Of a stretch of DNA of 64,000 nt, positions 1-13,600 are shown piece by piece. A program made the position numbers and the translations under genes. Source of the DNA: Amphibalanus amphitrite (lineage: Eukaryota; Arthropoda; Thecostraca; Balanomorpha; Balanidae); NCBI RefSeq assembly GCF_019059575.1, contig NW_024881591.1, positions 744,001 through 808,000 on the forward strand. The letters run 5' to 3'. Numbering within the stretch: position 1 is the stretch's first letter; every line of letters begins with the position of its first letter. The notes under the pieces were generated by a model that saw nothing but the letters and a program-made list of their open reading frames with translations, was not told the DNA's origin and searched no databases.

Positions 1-1466
1 CTAGCCGTTGGTATAAACACTGCCCGCCCAAACGGATCAATACGGCAGCAAAAATCTACACGGCAGAACGGACTAATGGAAGCGGAGAGTCCTGCAAACG
101 GAGCGCCCCATACCGTGTGGTTTGTGTTTACAAATACCTAACTTTGACGAACGGCAAAGATAACCAGACGTAAGGCAAGCTGCACACCGGACGATTCTTC
201 GTCCATGTTGTCTGCAGACAGTACAGCAATAAACCGAGAAGAATGTATGCGACGAGCAATACATATACCTACAGAAATGTGATCTTTCTCTACAATGTTT
301 TTTCTTAGTGACGCTTCAGCACCAGATAATGTAACTACTATAGAATCCCTCATCAAGTGATCGAGTGGAGCTAATAACTGAATGCATATTTCGACACCTT
401 TTTTTTAAACCCTACATTTGTTCTCCCGTGAAGTTCAGACAAGTTGTTTAGAAACCTTCAAAAAAGGTACAAAAAAGGTGTCGATTTATCATCAGAATTA
501 AAATCTACATGAATTTCGCCGATACCTGACTGTGATAAAGTGATAAGCGAGCATCGCTTGAAAAGAGGGTTCAGTGACGTTTTCGGGTCAAGAAACGGCT
601 ATTGTCCTAAATATTTTAGCGGCTCTTTAGCCGATTAAAACGTAACGGTGACTCGCGATATGGAATGGGTGGGTCATAAAATTGCGTGAAAACGGCCGCA
701 CCTGAATTATAGATGGAGCAATCCCCTTTATGCCACTCTAGTTCGGTAACATTGCTGCCACCGGCGGGGTGTCCTATGGACGATACCAAGCGGAATTCAC
801 ACCAGCGGCCAACAGTCAACGGAACGCCGGCTGTCCTCTGTGAAATCGTAACGAGCGCTCCTTATTCGAGAACCACCCCAACTTGACATTACGTGGCTTA
901 GTTAGCGGACACTCGTGCCTGGAAACCCCGACTTCAGTACCGACCAACCAGCCCAGTGGGTCTCTAGGTAACCGTGAATAACCAACGAACTAGCGCCGAG
1001 CTTCCTCGAACAGCGAGTGTCGGCCAGGCGTCAACCAGTGGCACGGGCCGGCGGCGCAGGTGGAAATTACGGCCCCACGAAATGACACGCGGTAATTTTG
1101 ATAGGTGATCACACAGAGGGTACTGATTATCTGGTATACGAGTATAGTTGGCTGGCAGGTGTGTGTCATACCGTCACGATGACAATGACGAGCGATGACT
1201 GTGTTTGAACACACGGAATGCATATGCATAACTCCTTGATGCCCCACGATAACCCGACACTGCCGTTAGTTTTCGCTAGAATTTAAGTACGGAGCTGTGA
1301 CACCACGAAAACAGCTACACATTCCGTTCAATATTGTTGTTTTTCATTAGACTTATCCAGCATAGAAAAAACACAGAAGTCTCAGCTATTACGTAGATCG
1401 TTCTGTTGATGGTGGCCCACCTTTCCACCCCCGTTCCCCACTGGACCCGCGCGGCTGGGCACTGAC
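1..1466. other. Left-edge non-coding DNA, probably GIT intron 11
   Basis: No exon of the missing GIT C-terminus (ITKNIQELL-like) was found on either strand. The only structure noted is a 14-bp inverted repeat, TCGACACCTTTTTT at 391-404 against its complement at 471-484. Confidence 0.5.
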
Positions 1467-1652
1467 CAGTTCCGTTTTCCGTATGACCACCTCCTGTTTG
1501 GGCGGCTCGGAGGCGCCCGGCAGCGGCAGTGAGCGCGACCCGCTGGCCCGCTGAGGGACAGATTGGTGCGGCAGCGAGCACGAGCCGCTGGCCGTCAGCG
1601 AGGCAGCCGTCGAGCCGGGCGGTGACACCCGGTCCCCCTCCGACAGTTTCCG
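1467..1652 (-). CDS. Git: GIT exon 11 (start of paxillin-binding domain)
   Basis: A Ser-rich linker, then KQEVVIRKTEL, which matches the start of the GIT C-terminal four-helix domain. The acceptor is CCCCAG. The donor CTG|GTCAGT is non-optimal. The rest of the domain should lie left of the window. Confidence 0.8.
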
Positions 1653-4600
1653 CTGGGGGAGGAGATGGGGTGAGACACAGGAGACATCGCGGACAGTGTG
1701 AGACAGCACACAGCAGTCCGGGTGGCAGGGACATGACAGACGGGCACTGCGAGACACAGCAGCTGCACACTTGTCTGTCAGATGGGGATTATTTTCTTAG
1801 TGGAACTCCAATGACTCACACGCATTCAGCGACGTTCGTTTGAGCGACTGAGAGAATCAAGCCGGATGCGTCCACCACCCAACGCTCTAAGACTCAGATA
1901 ATCAGGCTATCTGCTCGATGGTTAAACACCGGAGGTGAACCGCCCGTCGACACCGTTCTGCTGCCCCTCTGGCCCTCTCCTCACCTCGAGACACCAGGTA
2001 GGCGGCTGGGCGGGCCGCTCGCGCGTCTCGAACATGCTGACGGGCCGGCGGCCGGCGGCGGCGTGGGGCGGCAGCGGCGGCGGCCCCGCCCCCGCCCCGG
2101 CCGCGGCCGCCGCCCCGGCGCAGCTGGCCCGCAGAGCCGTGTTCTCAGAGGTCAGACGCTGCACCTGAGGCCGCCGGACGGATACGGGTCATACGGCCGG
2201 CAGGCGAGAGGCACACCACAGGTCATACAGGATCGCAGGCCAGTCACAATACATCAGTCACACCGGTCACAGACTCACACACGACTGCAACGAGCCACAG
2301 GAGCCCTGTCTGCCACACAGACTGAGGACCTCGAAGACGGGCTATATAAGTAACAGTAACACATTCAGGGCTTATATGATAAAGTATAAAACCACAAAAG
2401 CTACATCGACTAATTAGACAGGCTACGACGGTGCAGGGCCCAGCTCTACACAGATGAGGGGCGTGGCTGGTGAGTGCTCTCTGGTCATTACGATAACTGC
2501 TGCTGTCAGTATACTGGGGTCGATTATACCGCCATCTGAGGCCGGTCACAGCACAGGCTGGCCGGCGCTCAGACCAGTTAGACGCAGCCGGCCTACCCCA
2601 GACAAACCGACCCGATCGCAGCATGGAACAGCTACGGCTCGCGGGCTAAGCCCGGCTGAATAAGACATGGGCGCCGGCAGGGCTGAATAACAAATGTCGG
2701 GCACCTGTTGTGGCGGCCCGACCAGGTGTTCTGTGACCGTTCCACCACCTGTGGTTCGGGGTGACAGGTCACACAGACACGACAGCAGCTCCATCACCGC
2801 CACTGTCAGAGTCACATATCATCGTTACACTCAGAGGAACGGATAGGGGTGACGGGGCTCAGAGAATACGGACTGCGGAGCCGAGACTGCAAAGTCGGTC
2901 ACCACTTCACAGACAACAATACGATCGTGTGGGTGGTGATGTAACTGTTTAAAGACTGGGCGGACAAGACCGTACAGAAGATTGCAGAGCAGGTGCACAG
3001 CACAGACGGTTGCAGAGAGGGTGACAGACAGCGATACGAGCAGTACAGACGGCGGGCCAAGAGCCACCAAAGACAACGGTCCTGACAGTCCAGAAATACC
3101 GGCACTACAGAGCGCAGTTATATGTCAACGCCAGCGACAGTTTGCCGGGGTCAGCGCTCCGGTGACGGACGACCGATTGGCACGAGCCGCCGGTCACCGG
3201 CAGCCGGCGGTTCACTTCACCCGGCGCCCGGCCCCGTGCCGGCCGCCGGGCTCGCCACAGCCGCGCGTCAATGTGTGTATATACCCGCTGACGTCAGCCG
3301 ACCCGGCCCGGGCCGGCCTCTAACGATTACCGGCCCGTGGCAGCCCCGAATGTGCGAGTACCGGGTCTCCGGGCAACGCGGCCGGCCCGGGCGACCGTGA
3401 AGCCATGCTCCGGCCGGCCCGCGGCCGACACCGCGGTAGGCTCGGCATGCTCACACGCAAAAGCCTGGTGACCTGACGCGAACTCTTCGTCAGTAAAACT
3501 AACATAGTGGAAGGGTTGTGCAATGTGCGCTGCTTCTGACATGCATTCATAATACGACGCACTACTGCTACCGTAATAAAACTGAACCGGTAATATTTAA
3601 ATGAATATACCAATCCTTATCGCCAGCTGCCAACGGCTGCTCCCCAGTCCTGCATATTACAGTGGTAAATCTGAAGCAGTGATTCTGAGCAAAAATACAA
3701 AATTAATGAGCTGACCGCCACTGCCGTCAGCTGTCCGTATTAATAGAGGTAGTTCCGCATATTGCCCACAAACATGTCACCTTTATGATAATCATTTATC
3801 AGAAATGTGTTACAGGAAACATTACAGACACCATCAATCACACTGTAGCGGGAGCCGTACACCTGGCGTCCGCTCCAATCACCAGAGGCCATCCTTCATT
3901 GGACCACAATCGGCGCTGTCCGCGGTAAAGAGGCTGACCACACGCGCCGGCCGCGGCTCCGGCGGGCGCAGCTGCAGCGGGTGGCGCAGGGTCCGCCACT
4001 GGTCGCTGCACGGTCCGGTAATTTACCGCCCGACAGGCCCGCCGGGGCACCAGCGCCGCCCGCCCGGGGCACTGCGTCACGGGCCGGGGTCCGGCCGGGG
4101 GGCCATAACCTGCGCGTCTCTCGGACACGGGCCAACATTCCGGCGCGGCCGGCGGGCACGATCGAACGAGCCGCCGACCCGGGCGGCGTTACTACAGAGA
4201 CGACCGATAACACGGCCGACCGGCGCCGTAACGGCGGTCACCACCGCAGCCGGCGGCCGGGCGGAGCGGTCACCCCCGGCGGGCTGCCCACCGGCTCCGG
4301 ACGGCGCTGCCTGCCACGGCCGACAGAGCTAGGAAAGGGGAAGCGCGGACCCAGAGCCGACGGCTGGGACAGGGGGAGCGCGAACCCCGAGCCGACAGAG
4401 CTGGGAAAGGGACGGCTAGCTCAGAGCCGACAGAGCTGGAGCGCGCACGGAGCGCGGACATGGACATGGAGATGGGGAGGGGAAGATGGAACGAACTGGG
4501 GAGAAACGGGATGACATTAAATGGAAAGATTTGAGTCTGTCGAGGCCTTTGAACGCTAGAAATCGTCAAATCACTAAATTTGACGCCTGATGCCAATGAT

Positions 4601-7600
4601 TATCGGAAGAACCTTAAGTCCTCTAAAACTTAAAAGGAAGCTTAATTGCTGTCCTGAAATACACGACAAAAACATGATAATTTCCCTAAAGAGTGTCAAT
4701 AAAAAAATTGTAATGATCTAAGCGCGGTAAGTCCGGTAAACTATCATGCGTTTGCAAGCCATGGCAGCGTCGGCACAGCACGGAAAGAATTCGACTAAGC
4801 TCATTCCATCAGCTATCTACTACCGATCTCGCGATCCCAGAAGCCATCCTCTCCCTCCCTTCCCCATCCAGCATTCTGCGGGCACTGCTCACTGGGCCGT
4901 GCTGCAAGCCAAAGCGTCCCGTCCCCCAGCCTCCCGCCCCCTCTGAGCCCGGCCCCTGCGTGCACCGTGCGAGCTGACGAGGGGTGCACCTCTGACCCCA
5001 GGTCACCGGTCACCGGTCACGGGGTCAGAGACGGGGTCAGACTTACAGCCGGCAGGTCCGTCCGAGCGCTATACACAGTGGGAGAGACGGTAGCACTCAG
5101 ACACTGTGTTCGGTGCTCACACACACGGGCGGCGGTGGGGGAGCGGGCAGGTGGGAGCGGTGGGCGGTGGTGGGGGAGCGGTTGGGGAGCGGTGTAGTGT
5201 AAGGCAGTGTCAGTGAAACACTGGGTCATAAATGAAGGTGTGTCTGGAGAGACACCAGAGTGCTATAGGACCAGGATTACCAGGACTATGAGTGACCAAT
5301 CGGGAACGAGGGGAGGCAGTATCTGAAACTAATACCATGGATGAAGGAGAACCTCTTTGTTGGAGGTTCTTCCATCCATGCTAATACCATCGAAAACTTC
5401 TGGTTTGCTAGCGCTTATCCTCGACAGTTCAAACTCTAAACTAGTGTTCGTTGATACCCCAAACTACAAAGTCTGGTGGTCACACAACATCACATCAACC
5501 AAACGACGGTGTAACACACGGCACACCAACTCACAAGAGGACCATACTGAATTATACAACACCCGGATTTAAATAATACCACACACACGCGCACACATCA
5601 CACTCAGATCGCCCCGCGATAACCCGCTCTGGCGCTGTGCCTCCGCCAGGCAGGTTAGCCCTCCCCGGGTTAGGGTTAGGGTTAGGGTTAGGGTTAGGGT
5701 TAGGGCTAGGGTTAGGGCCCAAAGCCAGGCGGGTTAGGCAGCAGCCATGCGACCCACGGCACGCCGACAGCAGTTACTTGTTGCTCGTCGGAAGAAGAGT
5801 CGGCGAGGCAGTGCTTCTCCTGTAGCAGGGAGCTGACCTGGGGACCGACGGCCGCCGACACGGGGCTTCAGAAACGGCCGGACTGGACCCCCACGGGTAC
5901 CGGGTACACGGCGCCAGGTACTGGTACGTACCGCGGAGTACGGCGCAAGGGATACGGACTATACGGAACTGGGTAAAGTCTAGCTGTCGCTGTGATACGG
6001 GGTTACACAGGCTACGGAATACCAGAGACGCACATTTACATTTTGTAGGGCGTCCATCTACCGTATAGCCGGTAGGTTCGAGACAGTGAATGAATCATCA
6101 TGGAATGAACCGGCCAACATGCCAGCCAGCGGCACGGAGCGAAACGTACGGTGGGAATTTACCACAGACGTGAATTCACAGTACCTGCAGGGGTATTAAT
6201 GAAAAATGCACCGCGAAATTTCAGTTTAAGGCAGGGAAACACATTACTAAACTTGGATCACTGCAGCGTTCTTGAAAGATATATCAAACAGATGTAGGTA
6301 ACTACTTAACGCCGTAGTAGCAATATCGTGCAATTTCAGGAAGGTCGGTGAAGGAATGTGAGCCAGGCAGGGAACACTGCACTTCGCGACGTCACCAGAT
6401 ATATTATACACCGCACAATGCTCTATACAAAGTGCACGAAACATTCACTATACAAACTGCTGGATAAAGTAGGAAAGAAGTGATTCTCAAAGCAACAAGC
6501 ATTAATCCACTCAACATATACCAACAAAAATGCATGTGCAGAAAAGAGCAAGGCGGATCGAAAATAACGCCAAACGCATTGATGTTATTCACATTAAGAC
6601 GAGCAGTCATCAGCTTACACAAGATCGCTGGAAGCACTATGACCGCTGATACTATAAGAGTTCAAAGGAGAACGGAGGCGGGGAAGGAAAACGGACCGTG
6701 AAATATCCACGGATACAGTCGTGACTGAGTGGACCCTATTTACTCGATTTGCTTCCGTTATAGCAAACTCCCTGGTAACTAATGGGAGTCCTCCATGGAT
6801 CAGGTCAGGAGCTTGCAGGTCAGGGCTGGGTCAGGTCAGGGTCTCGGGTCACAGGTCAGGGTCCCGGGGTCAGGAGTCCCGCTCCCGGCCCGGCTGCAGA
6901 CCGGCGGCGGCCGCTCACTCACCATGTCCCGAAGCAGGTCGATCTCGCGGCGCATCTCCTCGTTGCTCTCCGGCGGCGCCAGACTCGACTCACGCATCAG
7001 CCGGTCGTCGCCGCTGCTGCCATCTGACGCCTGGCGGCGGAACTGACAGTTCAGCCGGCGGCCACAGGCGGCGCGCCGCGCCCGGCTCGGTTATATTCAG
7101 TGCTACCGTCACCGCGGGGCCGGCGTGCGGTTACCCGAGCGGCCGAGATAGACAGACACAGAGAGCGGCCCACCAACACGGAGAGAACAGCTATGTACAG
7201 TCGACGGTCACAGTGACGGTTAGTGAGGCAGTGACCGACCCACAACCGGTCAGTGGGGGGGGGGGGGGATACAGGGGACGGGGGGGACTCACCCGCCGGT
7301 GGTGGTTCGCCTCCAGACTGTTCAGACTGCTGTCCTTGGTCCGCTCGCCAGAGTCGCCGTTCTCCGGACTCTGAGAGAGAAACGACAGGAGACCGAGTTA
7401 GACTATAACGGGGCGTGTCACACCACAGACCTATCACACCGGGAGCGAAATACCGGACTAAGCAAACGTTGTGACTAAGAAGGTGAAGGGTGTAACATCT
7501 TACCGGCCCCGGGAAAGAGCTATTGGCCGCGTGGATCAGTCGTAAAGCCACACCTTTGAATACAAACGGGTCTCATACGATTACTAACGTATCAACCAGT

Positions 7601-10600
7601 AGGGCGTACCAAAATCACTTAAACACTGCGCCGTGCGCGTATCACACTGAGCAGACAGTGAGTTCCCTCGAGCAGACAGTGAGCTACCCTCACACTCACC
7701 TCTGTGCGGGTGGGCCGCAGCAGCTCGTTCTGCTCGGCCAGCATCCTCTGCGCGTTCTCCCTGCGCTGCAGCTGCTCGATGGGCGCGTAGTCGTCCTCGG
7801 AGGCCACCGAGTCATACAGCGGCTCGTCGTCGTCCCCCTCAGCCAGAGCGGCCGCCGCCGCCGCCGCCGCCGCCGGGCCCAGCTGTCTGCGGCGCGCCTC
7901 CTGCAGCACGTCCACGATCAGCGCGCGAAACTCGGGCGCCGTGAATCGCGCCAGCTTCTGTCGGCCCTGGTTGCGGGTGGAGGAGAACTCTGGGTTGACA
8001 GGCAGGAAGGGCACCGATCCGGGCCCGCTGGTGGCGGCCGGGTGCTGCGCCAGCCAGTGAGCGTCCGTCTCGCGCCGGTCCACCTCGTCATAGACGTCTG
8101 CGGCCAGCTCCGCCAGCAGACGCGACTGCAGCTGAGGGAGCACAGGGAGGGGGGTCATACACGGCCAGTAGCGACTGCAGCTGGGGGGGGGGGGGGGGAC
8201 ACAGGGACGGAGGGACTGGGACAGCTATACACGGCCATCAGCCAGGACTACATAAGAACAATATAGCTCCACGCACGATTCTCAACACCAAACCATCTTA
8301 CACAATATATGTACATACTGTGCCCCAGCACGGCAAGGCCCCTCCCACCCCACACCAGTGCCCCTCTCGCCCATCGGTGTACTCACGTTCCGCAGTTTGA
8401 GCCGGGCGTTGACCAGGGCCTCGGTGTCGGGTCCCACCGGCGGCGGCACAACAAAGTGCTGTCCGGCCGCGTGGTCGGGCCGCCGGCCGGTCAGGAAGTA
8501 GGCGAGCCGGTCGGTCAGCTCGTACTGACACTCTTCCAGCCGGCGGCAGAGCTCAGAGTGGCCCGCCTCCCTGCAGTAGAGAGAGGGGGTGTGAGAGAAG
8601 GAGAGAGGGACGGCAGAGCTCCGAGTGGCCCGCCTCCCTGCAGTAGAGAGAGGGGGTGTGAGAGAAGGAGAGAGGGACGGCAGAGCTCCGAGTGGCCCGC
8701 CTCCCTGCAGTAGAGAGAGGGGGTGTGAGAGAAGGAGAGAAGGACGGCAGAGCTCCGAGTGGCCGCCCCTCTGTGGTGGGGAATACACAGGGTCAGAGAA
8801 AGAGAGGTCGGGAGGTTCAGGGGACGGGCACAGGAGACACAAATAAGAATGTCTCGCTTAGCTGAGCTAATCTCTCTGTAAAGTCTAGCATTTTCCAACA
8901 CGTAAGGACTAGTTATGCACATCAGCGAGTACATCATCTCTTGGCCTCAAGTCCAGATGCTCGGGCTATCTGACCCACCTGGCGTGCTGGATGGGTGTGA
9001 GGCCGGCCCGGTCCGGCCGCGACGGGTCCGCCCCGTACACCATTAGCAGCTCGGCCTGCAGCGCCTGGCCGGCGCGCGCTGCCACGTGCAGCGGGCCCGT
9101 GCCGCGCTCCTGGGGAGGACAGGTTCGGGACGTCAGAGCCCAGAGGGCAGCTGGACGGAGACATTGTCACCGGAGTGGCGGGAAAGGGTATCAAGTCGCA
9201 TGCCCAAACATCGGTTTGAGCGTTTTATATCGTGTCACATCAAGACCTTGTTATAGTAGCAGCACAAAACCAAACAGGAATGTAAAAAATTAAAGACGGC
9301 AGCGTAAAAAAAACGTCTTGTCAAAAAAAAATCGCCAACTTCATTGTTTATCACTCCCGATACGTTCACCGTTCATTCAACCACCAAGAGTCCGCACATC
9401 AAGCCTACCACACACTGCCCCCCCCCCCCCCCATAATACCGTACCGGGTGCCAGTAGTTGGGGTTGGCGCCCAGTGACAGCAGGCGCAGGCTGGTCTCTG
9501 TGTTGGGCGTGCGGCAGCTCGAGTGCAGCTGCAGACTGGTGTCGCCCTCAGCCAGCTGTCGATCATCCTTCCCCGGTCGGTACACGAACGCCAGCATCTG
9601 GTGCTTGTCGCGAATAAACTTGGCCTTGTTCGGGCTGTGGAAACAGCGGAGTTAGGTGAGAGGTGAGAGTGGTCATGTGATGAGGAGCGTGTAACAAACA
9701 CAGGACGTGTTTCAGATGAGACATTAACGATGAAGTTAGGAGAGTTTGACATGGTCTTTTGTCGGGGAGCAGCGTAGGGCAGGGTTAAACGATACATAAT
9801 ATATGATAGTCGGGACAGACGCTCCGGTCCGCCGGAAGTGCTCGGACAGTTTACGAATTTTGCACGTCCGCTGTGCTCACTTGGGACTGCCCATCTGGAC
9901 ACGACAGTTGACACCGCGTAAATACAGCAATGCACAGATACCACAGGGACGAATTTCGTAGCGGCGACATGACGTCGTATCAGCTCCTTCCGGTTGCCGA
10001 CATTCGACAACATAAACAATCCTTCATCACGCTCAGCCGAAGAGTGTCGACAGCTGGTCCCTTTGATGCATCAACAGCGATCAGCGTACCCAGAGACTCA
10101 GCCAGAGGCGGGCTTAATTCATCACCCTATTGATCAATCTGTCAGCGCCCTTCCCTCCTGGCTCTTTCTCGCCCCTCCCCTCCTCTCCCAGGCAAGGTCG
10201 CGATTCTCCGTCATCTCCCATCCCCCACGTCAGCCCACACCGCTCGGCCAGGCTAGACAGACAGCCAGCCGGTCGGTCCGCGGCCTACCGTTCCTCGCGA
10301 GACACCGCCCGGCCGGCCAAACGGCCGAACGGCTGAGCACCGATAGCCCGCCGTGTGTGCTCAGCGCGCGGCGAGTGTGTCCGCCGCCGGCCGGCCGGCG
10401 CCGCTGACTCACCCACTCCCACCCGATCGATCCCCGGCCCGGCCGGCTATGGACACCTACTGCACGGGGTCGGTGGGCGCCGGTTTGCGGCGTCCCAGCT
10501 TGCCGTGAGACGGGTCCAGCAGTGAGTGCTCCCAGATGTTGTTGGCGCTCGAGTCGGCTAGGTTCTGCACCATCTGAGGACACACGGGCCGGCGGCACAG

Positions 10601-13600
10601 CGGTCAGGGACGGGTGGGAAGGCCGACGGCGGGCTGCCAGTAACGCCGGACTGACAGAGGACACGGCATCGGCCGGCACCGGGCAGTCGCACTACTGACA
10701 GGTGTGCAATGAATGAATGAATGAATGAATGAATGAATGAATGAATGAATGAATGAGGGGATAACTACCCGAAATACAATCAATAGTGTCAATAAAAATA
10801 CACAATCCTTGGGTAAAAAAAGTGAAACCAGACCCCGACAATAGTCTCCTTACAATAAATCCATCTGGTGACCTTACAGACGTCCTGCCCACTGTCTCAC
10901 CAACCATGACACGACTCCTCCCAGCCTATCGCACCTGACCACCGTCCACGGACCTACCTTCAGCTGCTGGGCGTTCCAGAAGCCGCGCCGGAGCGACTTC
11001 ACCTGCGAGATGTGCCGGCCCAGGCTGCGGTGTACGCTGCAGCAGTCGTCGCAGATCAGGATGCCCCGGTTGATGGAGGCCCACGACGGCTCTGCAACGG
11101 CCAGCGGCGGGGTGACGGTGAGCGGCACGGTGGGAGCGCCGGCGGGGCAGTGAGGGAGGAGCGACACGGGTGGAGGAGGCTCCCGTGCAGGGCGGAGGAG
11201 GCGCGAGTAGGACGATAGTGATCGAGGTCTGGCCTCTGCGAGTGCAGAGACAGAGGGTGGTTGGTGTCATGGCAACATGGTGATGGCATACATAGCCTGT
11301 GCTATTGCATTACAAATGGGAAAAGTGATGCTGAATAATTGCTTCATTGCCTATAAGGAATTAGGAAAATCATTTTAATCAATAGTTGGGCCATAAAACC
11401 AGGAATCAAATTGCAAAAAAAAAAATGAAGGAAGAAAGAGATACCTGAATTGAACTATCAATAAACCACAGATTAAGCATAAAAAGCCACTGGTGATCAG
11501 TCTGGTCATAGTCTGGTCATACTCCTATCGGTTAAGACCTTGAGCTCAATAAAAATGAAAAATTAACTAGTCATTTATTATATTGCTATTTGTTTTTACT
11601 AAATGCATACAAATATCATTTCATACTTTTGTTAAAAAAAAAACATTTAACTGGCTAGTGGCCCACCATACAAGTGATTTGTGATTTCATTTTCATTTAT
11701 CTCGTATTCTTAATATTATCTCTTAAGATATACCCCCGACTGGAAAAAATGCACGCTTTCGTCGAGAACTCGAGCGTAGTTGGGCGTTTGCGCCGAAAAT
11801 TTTCGGCGTACTTCGGCGTAAATCGACGGCTTGCGCCGAAATTTTCGGCGTACTTCGGCGTAAATCGCGAAAAAAACCGTCAGGGGGGTGGCACCAACCC
11901 CCCTCGGCCGGCGAGGATTAAATGTCTTCGGGAGTTAAACATCTTAAATATCACTTATCTTGTCTCGTGTTCGTCTCAGGGTATTTAAGTCATGTTCAGT
12001 GAACTTGATTGTGACTCTCCCACGGCGGGAACAGTTCACCGGTCGAGAGTGAGGTTATGGATTGTCGGATTCCCTAGTTCAGATAACGTATGCTATCGTG
12101 TGCGTATTGACCGTTGTGATTCCTGTATTTCCGGCGTGTGGTTTGCGAGCGGACGCTGGCAATCGGTCCCGCGTGGCCTGGTATCTGCCCGATCCCATCG
12201 GCCGTGCTTGCACCACGCCTGTTGAAGGCCCCGTCAGGCGTCAGTCACCGGTTGGGCACTACTGCTGATCAGAGCCGGGCAACAAAATAAAGGTTACATT
12301 ATGGAACATGCCAGTGAGTTTGTGAGTCAGGAGATTTTGTGATAGCGAACGCTGGTGCTCAGTCCCGCATGGCCTGCTGATGTCTATTGTCTGCCCGATC
12401 CCGTCGACCGTGCGAACAACCGTCTGTAGACAGTAGTCACTGGAAGACAGCCACACACACACGCCAGCCCCCCCCCCTCGACGAAAAGTGCGTGGCTACA
12501 GCCTGCAGCCATCAGTAAGCCTTGAAAATTTTCGGCGCATGAAGCATGGCTTGGTAAAATAATTTCGGCGCATAAACCCTTGCGCCGAAATTTCGGCGCA
12601 TCACCTCCGCCGAGAACTTCAGCGTAGTGGAGGCATTTTTTCCAGTCGGGGATATACCTACTTCATAAATATATGTTAGCCAAGAAAGCTTGGCAGAGCC
12701 CAAGACATTTAGGGCTATGACATTAGGTCTCAGGTAAAAGGGTCTCAGGTAAGCAGTAAGCACTACCTAGACCAGTTCCCTCACCTTTACCCCTAAAAAG
12801 GTTGATAAAATCCTGAGATGATACACAACACTATCCAAGAGGGAATTTACACTAAGGGCTAAAATTTATATGTCCAAAGATTTGTGATAAATAAATTGAT
12901 ACTTGAAACTTGAAAGGCATTTAGTAAGGCTGCCTGATTTAAAATATACCTAGTACCTACTCAATTGCAATACTAAGGGTACCTGAATACCTAATCACAC
13001 TTCAACTTTGAGAAATTATGAAAATATCAGCACTCATTGATCCAAAAAGTTGGCTTATCATTGTATTACAATGATCATTGATGATAAAGAATGCTTATCA
13101 AACTATTGAACATAATAGTTGCTAATGCCCAACAATAATTCATGATTTTGCATGATAAAAAATATTGCACTCTATTCAAATAACCAATAAGGATAAAAAA
13201 TCCATTTCTTTCAGCCTGAAAGACACAATACATGTAGAGTGTGTGGTGAGCATGGTGCATAATCAAGAACTAAACCAATTCAATTTCAATGCCTGGGTAA
13301 TAAAAGTACCCAGCAAGAGTGACAAAGCTCAGCACCAATCACCATGCTATCTTGATCTGAACTTCACTGTTTAACACACTAAGACATGAAAACAAGAAAA
13401 GTTTCTTTCTACAATCTGTTATAATGAAAGAAACGCACAATTTTTGACAAAAGCACCTGTCCTTCTGTATAGCTCACAAGTCATTCACAAACACCAGTTC
13501 AACTATATTGCTATGGCTGCAGGGTAAATTTTCACTCTGACATGAATATTTTATGTAAAAGTCATACTACCTGAAGAAAACTTACCAGGCGCTCCACAAT

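Noticed and set aside
138-356. A 72-codon minus-strand frame at the left edge
   Set aside because: Does not match the expected GIT C-terminus and has no flanking splice sites that would place it in phase.
3805-4514. Several frames of 100-177 codons on both strands
   Set aside because: CpG-rich intron DNA gives few stops in any frame; no domain and no splice logic.
8282-8937. Minus-strand frames joining GIT exon 6 to Ser/Leu-rich repeats
   Set aside because: They read through the acceptor into the 67-bp intronic repeat; the acceptor and the family alignment place the exon start at 8570.
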